From Buchnera aphidicola (Kaburagia rhusicola ensigallis) (GTDB lineage Bacteria > Pseudomonadota > Gammaproteobacteria > Enterobacterales > Enterobacteriaceae): 64,000 nt of DNA. This document shows, in pieces, positions 29,488 through 39,945 of the stretch. The notes below the pieces were generated by a model. That model ran no database searches, was not told where the DNA came from, and saw only the letters and a list, made by a program, of their open reading frames with translations. The first letter of the stretch is position 1. The number at the start of each line of letters is the position of its first letter. The stretch lies in assembly GCA_039830025.1 (NCBI GenBank), contig CP140040.1:272001-336000 (forward strand), given 5' to 3'. The position numbers were made by a program, and so were the translations under genes.

Positions 29488-30525
29488 ATGGATTTTATTT
29501 CTAATTATATGTTATTTTTTTCTAAAATATTTACTACTATTTTATTAGTTTTACTTTCTACTGTTATATTTTTTAACATCGTGCGAAAAAAAAATCAAAA
29601 AAATTTTAAACTTGATATTATATCTTTAAATGATCATTATGAATCAATTAAAAATCAAATTTTTTTTTCTATGATGTCAAAATATGAAAAAAAAATATGG
29701 AAAAAAAATCATAAAAAAAAGAAAAAAGAAAAGTTAAAAAGTGATATACAATTTGTTAAAAAAAATCATTATCAACTTTTTTATAAGAAAAAACCTACAT
29801 TATATGTATTAGATTTTAAAGGTAATATTAACGCAACAGAAGTAACTTCACTGCGCGAAGAAATATCAGCAATACTTTTAGTTTATCAAGAAAAAGATGA
29901 AGTATTATTGCGATTGGAAAGTGGGGGTGGAGTAGTAAACGGGTATGGTTTAGCAGCTTCGCAATTAAAAAGATTAAGAGAAAAAAATATACATCTAACA
30001 ATTTCTGTAGATAAAATTGCAGCTAGCGGAGGATATATGATGGCATGCGTCGCTAACCATATTATGGGATCTGCATTTTCTGTTATCGGATCTATTGGAG
30101 TAATAGCTCAAATACCTAATTTCTATAAATTATTAAAAAAAAATAACATTGATATGGAATTACACACATCTGGAAATTATAAAAGAACGTTGACTATGTT
30201 TGGAGAAAATACATCAGAAGATCGTAAAAAGTTTTGTTCCGAACTGCATTCTACTCATACTTTATTCCGAGAATTTGTTCACGATATGCGACCATCATTG
30301 AACATCGAAAAAGTTTCTAATGGAAAATATTGGTTTGGAACTACTGCTTTAAAAAAGGGGCTAATAGATAGTATTAGTACTAGTGATGATTTTATTATGT
30401 CAAAAATTAAACATTTTTCTATATTACAGCTGAAATACGTTCAGCATAAAACAACATTGGTTTCTCTTTTTTTAAAGGTAATAAAAAGTATTAAAAATAT
30501 AACGTGTAAAATGTTAAATATATAA
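29488..30525 (+). CDS. sohB: Peptidase SohB (S49 family)
   Basis: SohB is an inner-membrane serine peptidase of the signal-peptide-peptidase A family. The protein has 345 residues (E. coli 349). An N-terminal membrane helix (about residues 6-31) precedes a lysine-rich linker; the catalytic Ser is in IAASGGYMMACVA and the Lys in the SGNYKRTLTMFGE segment. Two ribosome-site cores (AAAGGAAGG) precede the ATG. In E. coli it neighbours topA, which is absent here. Confidence 0.93.
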   Translation: MDFISNYMLFFSKIFTTILLVLLSTVIFFNIVRKKNQKNFKLDIISLNDHYESIKNQIFFSMMSKYEKKIWKKNHKKKKKEKLKSDIQFVKKNHYQLFYKKKPTLYVLDFKGNINATEVTSLREEISAILLVYQEKDEVLLRLESGGGVVNGYGLAASQLKRLREKNIHLTISVDKIAASGGYMMACVANHIMGSAFSVIGSIGVIAQIPNFYKLLKKNNIDMELHTSGNYKRTLTMFGENTSEDRKKFCSELHSTHTLFREFVHDMRPSLNIEKVSNGKYWFGTTALKKGLIDSISTSDDFIMSKIKHFSILQLKYVQHKTTLVSLFLKVIKSIKNITCKMLNI

Positions 30526-30994
30526 ATATTTTATAATAAATAATATCATTTCTTATTATATGAAATGGTTTGAATTCATTTAAAAAATTTTTTATTCTAT
30601 ATTAGAATTATGTGTACTATAAGTATGACATAGTTATAACCTATTGGAAGTGTTAAACATTAAAGATATAAACAATAAAAACTTTTATACATCCTTTGTG
30701 ATTTTTATAAAGCATTAATAAAAATTATTATTGTTAAATAAAAAAATTATACATGTCTTTTTAAATGTTGTATTACATAACTATATTTTTATTTCATATT
30801 TTATTGCGAATAAATAATATGAGTTAAAATTTTAAACACACATGCTGTTATGACAAATAGAAATCATATGTTGTCTGAATAAACATTTTAATAATAGTAT
30901 TTTACAAGGAATAAAATTATTAGTTGTATTTAACTTGGAATTTTTAGTATTTTTCCAAAAATAATAAGTGCAAACATTTTATGTGACAGTTTTG
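30526..30994. other. Gene-free gap between sohB and suhB
   Basis: These 469 bases lie between convergent genes. Apart from a short hairpin just after sohB I see nothing. In E. coli yciN and topA follow sohB, so this may be where topA was lost. Confidence 0.55.
30545..30569 (+). terminator. Hairpin after sohB
   Basis: ATCATTTC (30545-30552) pairs with GAAATGGT (30562-30569), 8 bp with one G-T wobble and a 9-base loop, 20 bases after the sohB stop. A T-rich stretch follows. A weak terminator candidate. Confidence 0.4.
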
Positions 30995-31786
30995 TTAAAA
31001 ACTTAAGTATTTTCGTAATTCTATAAGAATTACTCGCATTAACTTTGAATTTCCTGCTAATACAGATCTAAATAAAAAATAATTATTACCCCCATTTGGA
31101 TCACTAATTAACCCCCCAGCTTCTTTGACTTGTAAAAATCCTGCTGTCAGCATAAAAGGTTGTATATCAAAATTACACAAAAAATCTAATCTTCCGACAG
31201 AAATATAGCTGTAATCAAGGTTTATACATCCTGTTGATCTTAACTTAACATTTTTTAATAAAAATTTATTAATAATCTTTAAAAAGTGTTCATTGATACG
31301 ATATCTTTTATATGGAAGAGTGATTCCAATCAAACTGTTGTTTAACACGCTGACATTATTACATCTCATTCTATATCCATTTAATTGAGCTCCTTGTCCT
31401 TTAACAGCCGTAAACAATTCATTTCTGAGAGGATCGTATATTACAGATATTTCAGTAGTTTTACGAATTATAACAGCAATAGAAACACAAAAATGTGGTA
31501 AATTTCTTTCAAAATTACTAATTCCGTCTAATGCATTAATTAACCATACTATTTCTGATATTTTAAACACTACATTAGTATTTTTTCGTGTAATGATAAT
31601 ATGTTCTGGATAAGATTTATGAATGATATTAATCATTAATTTTTCTGATATTTCAATCATTTTAGAAATTAATTCATGTTTTCCAGCTTGTTTTTCATGG
31701 TTAATTTTTTGGTTGTCATAGTTTTGAATAAGTATAGCTCCGCCTTTTCTAACTACGCGAATAGCAATATTAAGAATAGGATGCAT
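30995..31786 (-). CDS. suhB: SuhB, inositol monophosphatase-fold protein with lost active site
   Basis: In E. coli SuhB is an inositol-1-monophosphatase and also part of the rRNA transcription antitermination complex with NusA and RNA polymerase; the second role does not need catalysis. The protein has 263 residues (E. coli 267) and aligns end to end. The metal-binding residues are largely replaced: the TEESG motif (Glu67) reads TRKNT, DPLDG (Asp84, Asp87) reads NALDG so Asp84 is Asn, and RPWDFAAG (Asp212) reads QPFMLTAG. Asp44 is also not conserved. Surface-type blocks such as DPLRNELFTAVKGQGAQLNG are strongly kept. Phosphatase activity is therefore unlikely, while retention suggests the structural role. 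The gene stands alone, divergent from rlmN. Confidence 0.93.
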   Translation of the reverse strand: MHPILNIAIRVVRKGGAILIQNYDNQKINHEKQAGKHELISKMIEISEKLMINIIHKSYPEHIIITRKNTNVVFKISEIVWLINALDGISNFERNLPHFCVSIAVIIRKTTEISVIYDPLRNELFTAVKGQGAQLNGYRMRCNNVSVLNNSLIGITLPYKRYRINEHFLKIINKFLLKNVKLRSTGCINLDYSYISVGRLDFLCNFDIQPFMLTAGFLQVKEAGGLISDPNGGNNYFLFRSVLAGNSKLMRVILIELRKYLSF

Positions 31787-32045
31787 AATTGTCCTTATTT
31801 AACAAATATTAGTTATATAATAAAGTTATAGTTTTATCTTTTATACTTTAAATACCATGTTCTTTTATTTTTTTAAAAAATTAATTTTTCATGTAATAAG
31901 AATTATATGAAGATTATTATTTTACGATTTATGTTCATTATATATCAAAATATTTATTTTTTTAAAAATATTAAATTTCTATAATATCAAATTTTGTATT
32001 TTACTTTAATATATGTTTTAAACATTATTTACTAGGATTGACGTG

Positions 32046-33155
32046 ATGAAAAAGTTTTTAAATATGTCTTATGATACTAAAATTAATCTGTTAAATTTTG
32101 ATTTAAAGAAAATGCGTAATTTTTTTTCGTCTATAGGTGAAAAAGAATTTTGTGCAGTACAAGTTATGCAGTGGATATACAAATATTATTGTGATGATTT
32201 TGAAAAAATGTCTAATATTGGAAGAAATTTAAAAAAAAAATTATCACAATTATGTTATATTGCCCCCCCTTTATTTTTAAATAAAATTACTTCTTTGGAT
32301 GGTACAATAAAATGGAATGTTTCTATTGATAATTCTTTTGTAGAAACAGTTTATATTCCTAGTAATAAACGTACAACATTATGCATTTCATCTCAATCAG
32401 GTTGTCCTTTATCTTGTAAATTTTGTTCTACTGGAAAACAAGAATTTAATAGAAATTTGACTACATCGGAAATAATAGGACAAGTTTGGTATGTCGGAAA
32501 GTTGATATATAATAAACGATTAATGAATATTAAAAAAATTACCAATATAGTGTTAATGGGCATGGGAGAACCCTTATTAAATTTAAAGAATGTTGTAAAT
32601 TCATTAAACATTATGATTGATTCATCAGGATTTAGTTTGTCTAAAAATCGTGTAACTTTATCTACTTCAGGAGTTGTACCTGCTTTAAAAAAACTTACAA
32701 ATATGATTGATGTATCATTAGCAATTTCTTTACATGCATCTAATGATATTGTTCGAAATCAATTAATGCCTATTAATAAAAAATATAATATTCAAATGGT
32801 ATTAGATGCGGTTAAATTATATCTTCGACGTTCTCATGCTAATAGAGGAAAAGTAACAATAGAATACGTTATGTTGCATAACGTCAATGATCACTTGTAT
32901 TATGCAAAAGAATTGTCTTCTTTGTTAAAATATATTCCTAGTAAAATAAATTTAATTCCATGGAATATTTTTCCAAAAAGCGATTATATTCCTAGTAGTA
33001 ATATTAATATTAAAAATTTTGCTAACATTCTTATAAAAAGAGGATATTCTACTACAATTAGAAAAACTAGAGGAGCTGACATTAATGCTGCTTGCGGACA
33101 ATTAACAGGTCAAGTTTTAAATTTGTCTAATATAATCGCATCAAAAAATATTTAA
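32046..33155 (+). CDS. rlmN: Dual-specificity RNA methyltransferase RlmN
   Basis: RlmN is a radical-SAM enzyme that methylates C2 of adenosine in 23S rRNA (A2503) and tRNA (A37). The radical-SAM motif CPLSCKFC is near residue 119 and the catalytic Cys is in INAACGQLTG near the C-terminus. A GTG lies directly ahead of the ATG at 32046; AGGA 8 bases before the ATG favours the latter, giving 369 residues (E. coli 384). An in-frame A10 run (32231-32240) and a C7 run are inside the gene yet the frame is intact. Confidence 0.95.
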   Translation: MKKFLNMSYDTKINLLNFDLKKMRNFFSSIGEKEFCAVQVMQWIYKYYCDDFEKMSNIGRNLKKKLSQLCYIAPPLFLNKITSLDGTIKWNVSIDNSFVETVYIPSNKRTTLCISSQSGCPLSCKFCSTGKQEFNRNLTTSEIIGQVWYVGKLIYNKRLMNIKKITNIVLMGMGEPLLNLKNVVNSLNIMIDSSGFSLSKNRVTLSTSGVVPALKKLTNMIDVSLAISLHASNDIVRNQLMPINKKYNIQMVLDAVKLYLRRSHANRGKVTIEYVMLHNVNDHLYYAKELSSLLKYIPSKINLIPWNIFPKSDYIPSSNINIKNFANILIKRGYSTTIRKTRGADINAACGQLTGQVLNLSNIIASKNI

Positions 33156-33275
33156 AAATTATGTAATAAAATTTCTCTATAAATTATTTTATATTATTAT
33201 AAATAATATTCATATTGGTTATGAAATTATTTTAAACACATTTAAAATAAATTTTTTTAAAATATGGATTGAAAC

Positions 33276-34370
33276 ATGAATATACAAAAATATATTAAAA
33301 GAAGAAAATCTGATCGAATTTATATAGGAAACGTACCAGTTGGTGATAATACACCTATTTCTGTTCAAACTATGACAAATACAGAAACTACTGATATCTC
33401 TGCTACAGTTAAACAAATCATACAGTTAAAGAATGTTGGAGCAGAAATAATTCGTATTTCAGTACCTACCATGGAAGCTGCAGATGCATTCAAAAAAATT
33501 AAAAAACAAGTTGATATTCCTTTAATTGCAGATATACATTTTAACTATAAAATAGCGATAAAAGTATTAAATTATGGAGCTGATGGCTTAAGAATAAATC
33601 CTGGAAATATTGGAAGTAAAAATAAAATTAAGCAAGTAGTAGATTGTGCAAAATATAATGGTGTACCTATTAGAATCGGTGTTAATTCTGGATCTTTAGA
33701 AAAGGATATATTAGAAAAATATAAATTTCCAACTCCAGAAGCATTATTAGAATCAGCTATGCGGCATGTAAATTATCTAGATAGTTTTAACTTTAATAAA
33801 TTTAAGGTTAGCATAAAATCTTCTGATATATATATAGCTATTCAAGCTTACAAATTATTAGCAAAAAAGATTAGTCAACCTTTACATATAGGAATAACTG
33901 AATCTGGGGGTTTTCGTAATGGCACGGTAAAATCTTCTATCGGAATTGGATCGTTATTATTAAATGGAATTGGCGATACGATTAGAGTTTCATTAGCAGC
34001 AGATCCAATAGAAGAAGTAAAAGTAGGATTTGATATACTTCGGTCATTGCATATTCGTTTACAAGGGATCAACTTTATTGCTTGTCCTACTTGTGCTCGT
34101 CAAGAATTTGATGTTATTAAAACAGTCAATATTCTAGAAAAAAGATTGGAAGATATAAAAACACCTATAAATGTTTCCATAATTGGATGCGTAGTTAATG
34201 GTTTAGGAGAAGCTCTTACTTCTACTATAGGAATTACTGGTTACAGAAAAAGCAGTGTATTATATGAAGACGGAGTACGTCAATTACAACGCATTAACAA
34301 TGATCAAATCATTGATGAGTTGGAAAAATATATTCGAAATAAATCTAAAAAATTATTGTTACTAACATAA
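33276..34370 (+). CDS. ispG: 4-hydroxy-3-methylbut-2-en-1-yl diphosphate synthase IspG
   Basis: IspG (GcpE) carries out the penultimate step of the MEP isoprenoid pathway with a 4Fe-4S cluster. The protein has 364 residues (E. coli 372). Cluster ligands are in [11 protein letters not shown] (about residues 268-271) and [10 protein letters not shown] (about residue 304). The TIM-barrel N-terminus [14 protein letters not shown] is intact. It lies between rlmN and hisS as in E. coli, with rodZ (yfgA) and pilF removed. Confidence 0.96.
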   Translation: MNIQKYIKRRKSDRIYIGNVPVGDNTPISVQTMTNTETTDISATVKQIIQLKNVGAEIIRISVPTMEAADAFKKIKKQVDIPLIADIHFNYKIAIKVLNYGADGLRINPGNIGSKNKIKQVVDCAKYNGVPIRIGVNSGSLEKDILEKYKFPTPEALLESAMRHVNYLDSFNFNKFKVSIKSSDIYIAIQAYKLLAKKISQPLHIGITESGGFRNGTVKSSIGIGSLLLNGIGDTIRVSLAADPIEEVKVGFDILRSLHIRLQGINFIACPTCARQEFDVIKTVNILEKRLEDIKTPINVSIIGCVVNGLGEALTSTIGITGYRKSSVLYEDGVRQLQRINNDQIIDELEKYIRNKSKKLLLLT

Positions 34371-34479
34371 TTTTTATTTAATTACAATAAAATTAATTAT
34401 AAAAAATGAATTGTATAACATAATTTTTCTTAACAAATTGTTATTATTCATATTTTAATGTTTTTAGAAAGGTAAATCA

Positions 34480-35754
34480 GTGAATTCAACAATTCAATCC
34501 GTAAAAGGAATGCACGATTATATTCCTAAAGATGTTCAAATTTGGCAATACATAGAAAAAATTCTAAAACAAACTTTATCTAGTTATAATTATCAAGAAA
34601 TTCGTTTTCCTATCATAGAAAAAACAGAACTGTTTGAACGTAATATCGGAAATGCTACTGATGTAATTGAAAAAGAAATGTATTCATTTCAAGATAGGAA
34701 TAAAAATAGTCTTACACTTCGTCCAGAAGGAACAATAGGATGTATGCGTTCTTGTATTAAAAATGGGCTACTAAGAAATTCAGAACAAAAATTATGGTAT
34801 TTAGGACCAATGTTTCGTTACGAAAAACCGCAATATGGGCGATATAGGCAATTTCATCAATTAGGAATTGAATCTTTTGGTTTATTAGGCCCAAATGTTG
34901 ATTTAGAAATTATTTTGTTAATTCAAAGAATTTGGAAAAATTTAGATGTTTCTCAGTATATTAGTTTAGAATTAAATACTATTGGGTCAATCAATGATAG
35001 AATTAATTACAAGAAATTGTTGTATTCATATTTTAAAAAATATGAATCTATTTTAGACAAAGATTGTAAGCGTCGATTGTATACAAATCCATTTCGTATT
35101 TTAGATAGTAAAAATAATGCTATAAAAAATCTTATTCATAAAGCTCCAATTTTGATAGACTATGTTGATCATGATTCTTTAACGCATTTTAAACAATTAT
35201 GTAAATTTATGAGTGATATAGGTATTTCTTATACCATTAATCATAAATTAGTTCGAGGATTAGATTATTATAACAAGACTGTTTTTGAATGGAAAATAAA
35301 CAAACTAGCATCAAAAAATACTGTTTGTGCAGGTGGTAGATACGATTATTTATCTCAATCTTTTGGAACCTCGGCAATTCCTGCTATTGGTTGTGCTATT
35401 GGAATGGAAAGGTTAGTATTATTATTAGAATCATTAAAAAAATCATTAAATTTGAAAAATTTTATTGACATTTTTATTATTTTTTTAAACAAAGATATAG
35501 AATTATATGCAATAAAATTATCTGAAAAAATTCGTGAAGAATTACCATATAAAAAAATTCAAATTAATTTTTTAAGTGGGAATATAAAAAAGCAATTTAG
35601 TAAAGCAAATAAATTAGGTGTTCGTATAGTATTATTATTAGGTCATATAGAAGTACGCAATAAAACAGTATTAATAAAAGATCTGAAATCCAATGAACAA
35701 AAAACTTTTTTAGTAAAAAATGTTGTTCAAGAATTAAAAAATTATTTTTCATAA
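34480..35754 (+). CDS. hisS: Histidyl-tRNA synthetase
   Basis: HisRS charges tRNA-His. The protein has 424 residues, as in E. coli. Class II motif 2 lies around LTLRPEGTIGCMR and WYLGPMFRYEKPQYGRYRQFHQ, the histidine-A motif is LVRGLDYYNKTVFEW, and motif 3 is GCAIGMERLVLL. The start is GTG with AAAGG seven bases ahead. Confidence 0.97.
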   Translation: MNSTIQSVKGMHDYIPKDVQIWQYIEKILKQTLSSYNYQEIRFPIIEKTELFERNIGNATDVIEKEMYSFQDRNKNSLTLRPEGTIGCMRSCIKNGLLRNSEQKLWYLGPMFRYEKPQYGRYRQFHQLGIESFGLLGPNVDLEIILLIQRIWKNLDVSQYISLELNTIGSINDRINYKKLLYSYFKKYESILDKDCKRRLYTNPFRILDSKNNAIKNLIHKAPILIDYVDHDSLTHFKQLCKFMSDIGISYTINHKLVRGLDYYNKTVFEWKINKLASKNTVCAGGRYDYLSQSFGTSAIPAIGCAIGMERLVLLLESLKKSLNLKNFIDIFIIFLNKDIELYAIKLSEKIREELPYKKIQINFLSGNIKKQFSKANKLGVRIVLLLGHIEVRNKTVLIKDLKSNEQKTFLVKNVVQELKNYFS

Positions 35755-35881
35755 ATAATTCTTCACAATAAAACATTATGTAACAATATTAAAACGATAA
35801 TAAAATATACATTGTATAGTGATGAATTAGAATTAATTAGTATACATATTATAATTTTAATTAATATAAAAGGATATATTT

Positions 35882-37138
35882 GTGTTCAACATTGTTAAAA
35901 GTATTAAAGACTATGATTTAGATTTATGGAATATTATGCAACAAGAGGAAAATCGTCAAGAAAACCATATCGAATTAATTGCTTCAGAAAATTATGCTAG
36001 TTCATGCGTTATGGAAGCGCAAGGATCTATTATGACTAATAAATACGCAGAAGGATATCCAAATAAAAGATATTATGGAGGTTGCGATTATGTGGATATG
36101 ATAGAACAATTAGCAATTAAACGTGCTAAGATTTTGTTTAACGCGGACTATGCAAATGTACAACCTCATTCTGGATCACAAGCTAACTTTGCAGTTTATA
36201 ATGCATTGTTAAATCCAGGAGATACTATATTGGGTATGAGCTTGTCTCACGGTGGGCATTTAACCCATGGATCTCCAGTAAATTTTTCAGGTAAACTATA
36301 TAAATCTATTTCTTATGGATTAGATAATGAAGGTAATATTAATTATTCTCAGATAGAAAAATTAGCTAATACTTATAAACCAAAAATGATTATTGGAGGA
36401 TTTTCTGCTTATTCTGGAATATGTAACTGGAAGTTATTTAGAGAAATTTCTGATTCTATTAATGCATATTTTGTGGTAGATATGGCTCATGTTGCTGGTT
36501 TAGTAGCAGCTAACTTATATCCAAGTCCGCTTAAATATGCGCATATTGTAACTACTACTACACACAAAACTTTAGCAGGTCCTAGAGGAGGATTAATTCT
36601 GGCAAAAGGAACAAATAATGAATCTTTATATAAGAAAATAGATTCATCAGTTTTTCCTTTTTGTCAAGGTGGACCTTTAGTTCATGTTATTGCAGCTAAG
36701 GCAGTTGCATTAAAAGAAGCAATGAGTTCTTCTTTTAAAATATATCAAATGCAAGTAATGAAAAATGCTCAACTTATGGTAGAAGTTTTTTTAAAAAGAA
36801 AATATATAGTTGTTTCAGGAAAAACATTGAATCATCTATTTCTTCTAGATTTATCAAATACAAATATAACAGGAAAAGACGCCGAATCAGCATTAAATAT
36901 AGCTAATATTATTGTAAATAAAAATAGTATACCTAATGATGTTCGAAGTCCATTTATTACTTCAGGAATACGAATAGGAACACCTGCAATCACAAGGAGA
37001 GGTTTCAAAAAACTAGAAGTATACAATCTATCTCATTGGATTAGCGATATATTGGATGATGTAAATAATATTCGAAATATTTCTAAAATAAAAGAAAAAG
37101 TGTTAGATTTATGTAAATTATTTCCTGTTTATAAATAG
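35882..37138 (+). CDS. glyA: Serine hydroxymethyltransferase
   Basis: GlyA converts serine to glycine and supplies methylene-tetrahydrofolate. The protein has 418 residues (E. coli 417). The pyridoxal-phosphate lysine is in [14 protein letters not shown] (about residue 229); the N-terminal [11 protein letters not shown] is intact. The start is GTG, with AAAAGGATATATTT ahead. A hairpin terminator follows the stop. Confidence 0.97.
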   Translation: MFNIVKSIKDYDLDLWNIMQQEENRQENHIELIASENYASSCVMEAQGSIMTNKYAEGYPNKRYYGGCDYVDMIEQLAIKRAKILFNADYANVQPHSGSQANFAVYNALLNPGDTILGMSLSHGGHLTHGSPVNFSGKLYKSISYGLDNEGNINYSQIEKLANTYKPKMIIGGFSAYSGICNWKLFREISDSINAYFVVDMAHVAGLVAANLYPSPLKYAHIVTTTTHKTLAGPRGGLILAKGTNNESLYKKIDSSVFPFCQGGPLVHVIAAKAVALKEAMSSSFKIYQMQVMKNAQLMVEVFLKRKYIVVSGKTLNHLFLLDLSNTNITGKDAESALNIANIIVNKNSIPNDVRSPFITSGIRIGTPAITRRGFKKLEVYNLSHWISDILDDVNNIRNISKIKEKVLDLCKLFPVYK

Positions 37139-37159
37139 TATTAGTCAGTATTACGCAGT

Positions 37160-37188
37160 ATTATACCATCTACATTAGATGGTGTAAT
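37160..37188 (+). terminator. glyA terminator hairpin
   Basis: ATTATACCATCTA (37160-37172) pairs with TAGATGGTGTAAT (37176-37188): 13 bp with one G-T wobble and a 3-base loop, 22 bases after the glyA stop. It may also serve the convergent bioD. Confidence 0.7.
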
Positions 37189-37226
37189 CAAATGTTTGTA
37201 CAGCAATATTTATTTTATATTTCTTA

Positions 37227-37910
37227 TTAATTTATTTTTTTTGTGTTAGGTAATATAATAGTAATATCTGAAGTATAAAGTTTATCTAGATTTTTAAAAT
37301 ATTTCACATATCCCAAAAATTGAGATTTTAAATGTTTTTTTAAAATTATGATGTATTCGAAATCGTATTTATTTATAGGGGACAAATAATTTACAATCCA
37401 GCCTAAAAATGTAACGCCTGAATCTAAAATAGCCTGTTGCGTGAGAATTGCATGATTAATACATCCTAGTTTTATACCTATTACTAAAATTACGCTTAAT
37501 TTTTCTTTTATTACCCAATGCGAAAATGTGATTTTTTCTGATAAAGGCGTATGCCATCCTCCAGCACCTTCTACTAATACATAATTAGATTTTTCTTTTA
37601 AGTTATGCAAACCCAGCGATAATTTTTTTATGCAAATAGGAATAGAATATTTTTTACTTGCAAAATGAGGACTAATTGATTCAGGAAAAAAAAAGGGATT
37701 TATTTCTGAATAAGTTAATTTAATAGTACTAAAACGTTGTAGTAATATTGCATCATTATTTTTTCCATTTTTTTTGTTAGATCCAGAAGCCACTGGTTTA
37801 TATCCGATAGCATGATATCCACTATTTTTAGCTAATATTAATAATAAAACAGTACATATTGTTTTACCTACATTAGTATCTGTACCAGTTACAAACCAAC
37901 AATGTTTCAT
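37227..37910 (-). CDS. bioD: Dethiobiotin synthetase
   Basis: BioD closes the ureido ring of dethiobiotin from DAPA, CO2 and ATP. The protein has 227 residues (E. coli 225). The P-loop is TGTDTNVGKTICTVLL (about residues 8-23), the substrate lysine is in YKPVASG, and VEGAGGWHTPLS is intact. In E. coli it ends the bioBFCD operon; here it is separated from bioB by 928 bases where bioF and bioC would lie. Confidence 0.95.
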   Translation of the reverse strand: MKHCWFVTGTDTNVGKTICTVLLLILAKNSGYHAIGYKPVASGSNKKNGKNNDAILLQRFSTIKLTYSEINPFFFPESISPHFASKKYSIPICIKKLSLGLHNLKEKSNYVLVEGAGGWHTPLSEKITFSHWVIKEKLSVILVIGIKLGCINHAILTQQAILDSGVTFLGWIVNYLSPINKYDFEYIIILKKHLKSQFLGYVKYFKNLDKLYTSDITIILPNTKKIN

Positions 37911-38838
37911 TAATACGTTACTCCAAAAAAATTATCGATGATTTAATAAATATTTACATTATCTTAAAATAAAAAATTATTTTTTAATTTTTCTTAGTTT
38001 AATGAACGTCATTAGTTCGTTAAATATAATTAGTGTTCTATTTAATACATTATTTGTCAGTAATTTTTAAAAAGTTTAATTTAAATTTTTTATAATGATT
38101 TTTTTAAAAATAAAATAATATTTTTATTATTTTAGTCATAATTACTTTTTTAACACCATTTTAAAAAAGCTTGCAACATTAAATTGATAACAACTGTAAA
38201 AACATATAAAAACTGCATGAATAAAAATGATTAAAAATAAATATATTAATCGGTGTTAATAGTTTTAACTGTTTTTAGTATATTCTTTTACCTTGAAAAA
38301 CTTTTAATTTCACTATACTATTAATTTTTTATATTGATATACTTAGTTTCATATTTAAAATTAAAATAAAACGATTACATAAAAAATTCAATTTTTTATG
38401 TAATATTTATTAAAAATTTTTATAAAATTAAATTAAAAAACATTGATTACTATTGCTATAATAACGTACGTCATTTTGTTTACATCATTTATTCAAAATT
38501 ATTTAACAAATAAAAATAGTGTTTCTGACTTGAAAATATTTTTAATGGTTCGCGTGTTACATAAACAAATGATAATTTTAATATTTCAAATTAGAATAGC
38601 ATTCTATTTCTTGCTACAATTATATACAAATATTGGTAATGTATATAACAATTGTTTGAAAATATAAGTAAAATGTTTTTATGGAAATATACTATTGGTT
38701 TAATGGATTAATTATATATTCAAGAACAGATTATATTTTTTATTATATAAATTAATATGTGTTTAGAAAATTATTTTTATAATATAATACTTTTTCTTTA
38801 ATAATTTTATTACGCTTAAAATTCTAATGTTTTAATTA
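37911..38838. other. 928-base gene-free gap between bioD and bioB
   Basis: In E. coli bioF and bioC occupy this interval. Here the DNA is very AT-rich, with one 74-codon open frame (38443-38667, TTG start, no ribosome site, no resemblance to BioF or BioC) that I regard as chance. I can recognise no remnant of either gene by eye. Confidence 0.6.
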
Positions 38839-39870
38839 TTATATACCCGCGTTATAATATTGCGTTTGTGTTTTATCTTGTTTTTTACTTATGACATTTT
38901 TTATATCTAAATAATTTTTTGAATTAATATAATTGTTTTTTGAATTTAATCCTAATTTTTTGAATAAATTTAGATCAGAATTTTGTGTAGGATTAGGAGT
39001 AGTTAGTAGTTTACATCCATAAAAAACAGAATTAGCACCAGCCATAAAACACATTGCTTGAGTTTGTTCATTCATATTTTCTCGACCAGCCGATAAACGT
39101 ATATAAGACTTAGGCATCATTATTCGTGTTACTGCAATAGTTTTTATAAAATCCAATATGTCTACATCTTCATTGTGTTCCATTGGTGTCCCTTTGACTT
39201 TTACTAACATATTTATAGGTATACTTTCTGGAACTATCGATAAATTAGACAATTGTATTAGTAATTCTATTCGATCGTTAACTTGTTCCCCTAATCCCAC
39301 AATTCCTCCAGAACACACTTTCATTCCAGATTGTCGTACTACTCTTAAAGTGTTTAATCTATCTTGATAACTTCGAGTTGTTACAATTTTTTTATAAAAA
39401 CTTTCTGAAGTATCTAAATTATGATTATAGAAATCTAATCCTGCTTTTGCTAGTTTATTTGCCTGATTTTCATTCAAGGATCCTAAAGTCATACATGTTT
39501 CCATTCCTATTTTTTTTACTTCTTTAATGATTTCTTCCAAATATGGTATGTCTTTATCTTTAGGGTTTTTCCAAGCTGCTCCCATGCAGAACCGTTCAGA
39601 TCCTGATTTTTTAGCTTCTTTAGCAAACTTCAATATTTGTTTTATGTTTAATAGTTTTTCTTTTTTTATATTGGTGTTATATCTAGCACTTTGAGGACAA
39701 TATTTACAATCTTCCGGACATGAACCTGTCTTAATTGATAATAAAGTACTAATTTGAATTTCATTTGGATTAAAATTTTTGCGATGAATCGTTTGAGCAG
39801 AAAACAAAAGATCTAGAAATGGTAAATCAAATAATAATTTAACTTTTTTAAAATCCCACTTTTTTTTCAT
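38839..39870 (-). CDS. bioB: Biotin synthase
   Basis: BioB inserts sulfur into dethiobiotin; it is a radical-SAM enzyme. From the ATG at 39870, with TTGGAATTAACA ahead, it has 343 residues (E. coli 346). The radical-SAM motif CPEDCKYC (about residues 50-57) and conserved YYNAG-type C-terminus are present, as are [10 protein letters not shown] and [21 protein letters not shown] four codons upstream is not needed. It diverges from bioA over 75 bases, as in E. coli. Confidence 0.96.
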   Translation of the reverse strand: MKKKWDFKKVKLLFDLPFLDLLFSAQTIHRKNFNPNEIQISTLLSIKTGSCPEDCKYCPQSARYNTNIKKEKLLNIKQILKFAKEAKKSGSERFCMGAAWKNPKDKDIPYLEEIIKEVKKIGMETCMTLGSLNENQANKLAKAGLDFYNHNLDTSESFYKKIVTTRSYQDRLNTLRVVRQSGMKVCSGGIVGLGEQVNDRIELLIQLSNLSIVPESIPINMLVKVKGTPMEHNEDVDILDFIKTIAVTRIMMPKSYIRLSAGRENMNEQTQAMCFMAGANSVFYGCKLLTTPNPTQNSDLNLFKKLGLNSKNNYINSKNYLDIKNVISKKQDKTQTQYYNAGI

Positions 39871-39945
39871 TGTTAATTCCAAAAATTGTTTATTTAAATA
39901 AATAAAAGTTTATAATTGTCATTTCATTTTTTAATAATATTTTTT

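Noticed and set aside
38443..38667. 74-codon open frame between bioD and bioB
   Set aside because: It begins with TTG, has no ribosome site, is low complexity and resembles neither BioF nor BioC; chance is the simplest reading.
39871..39945. Possible BirA operator between bioB and bioA
   Set aside because: The E. coli operator half-site TTGTAAACC is not present. A 14-base AT palindrome (TTTATTTAAATAAA, 39889-39902) is there but such palindromes are expected by chance in this composition.
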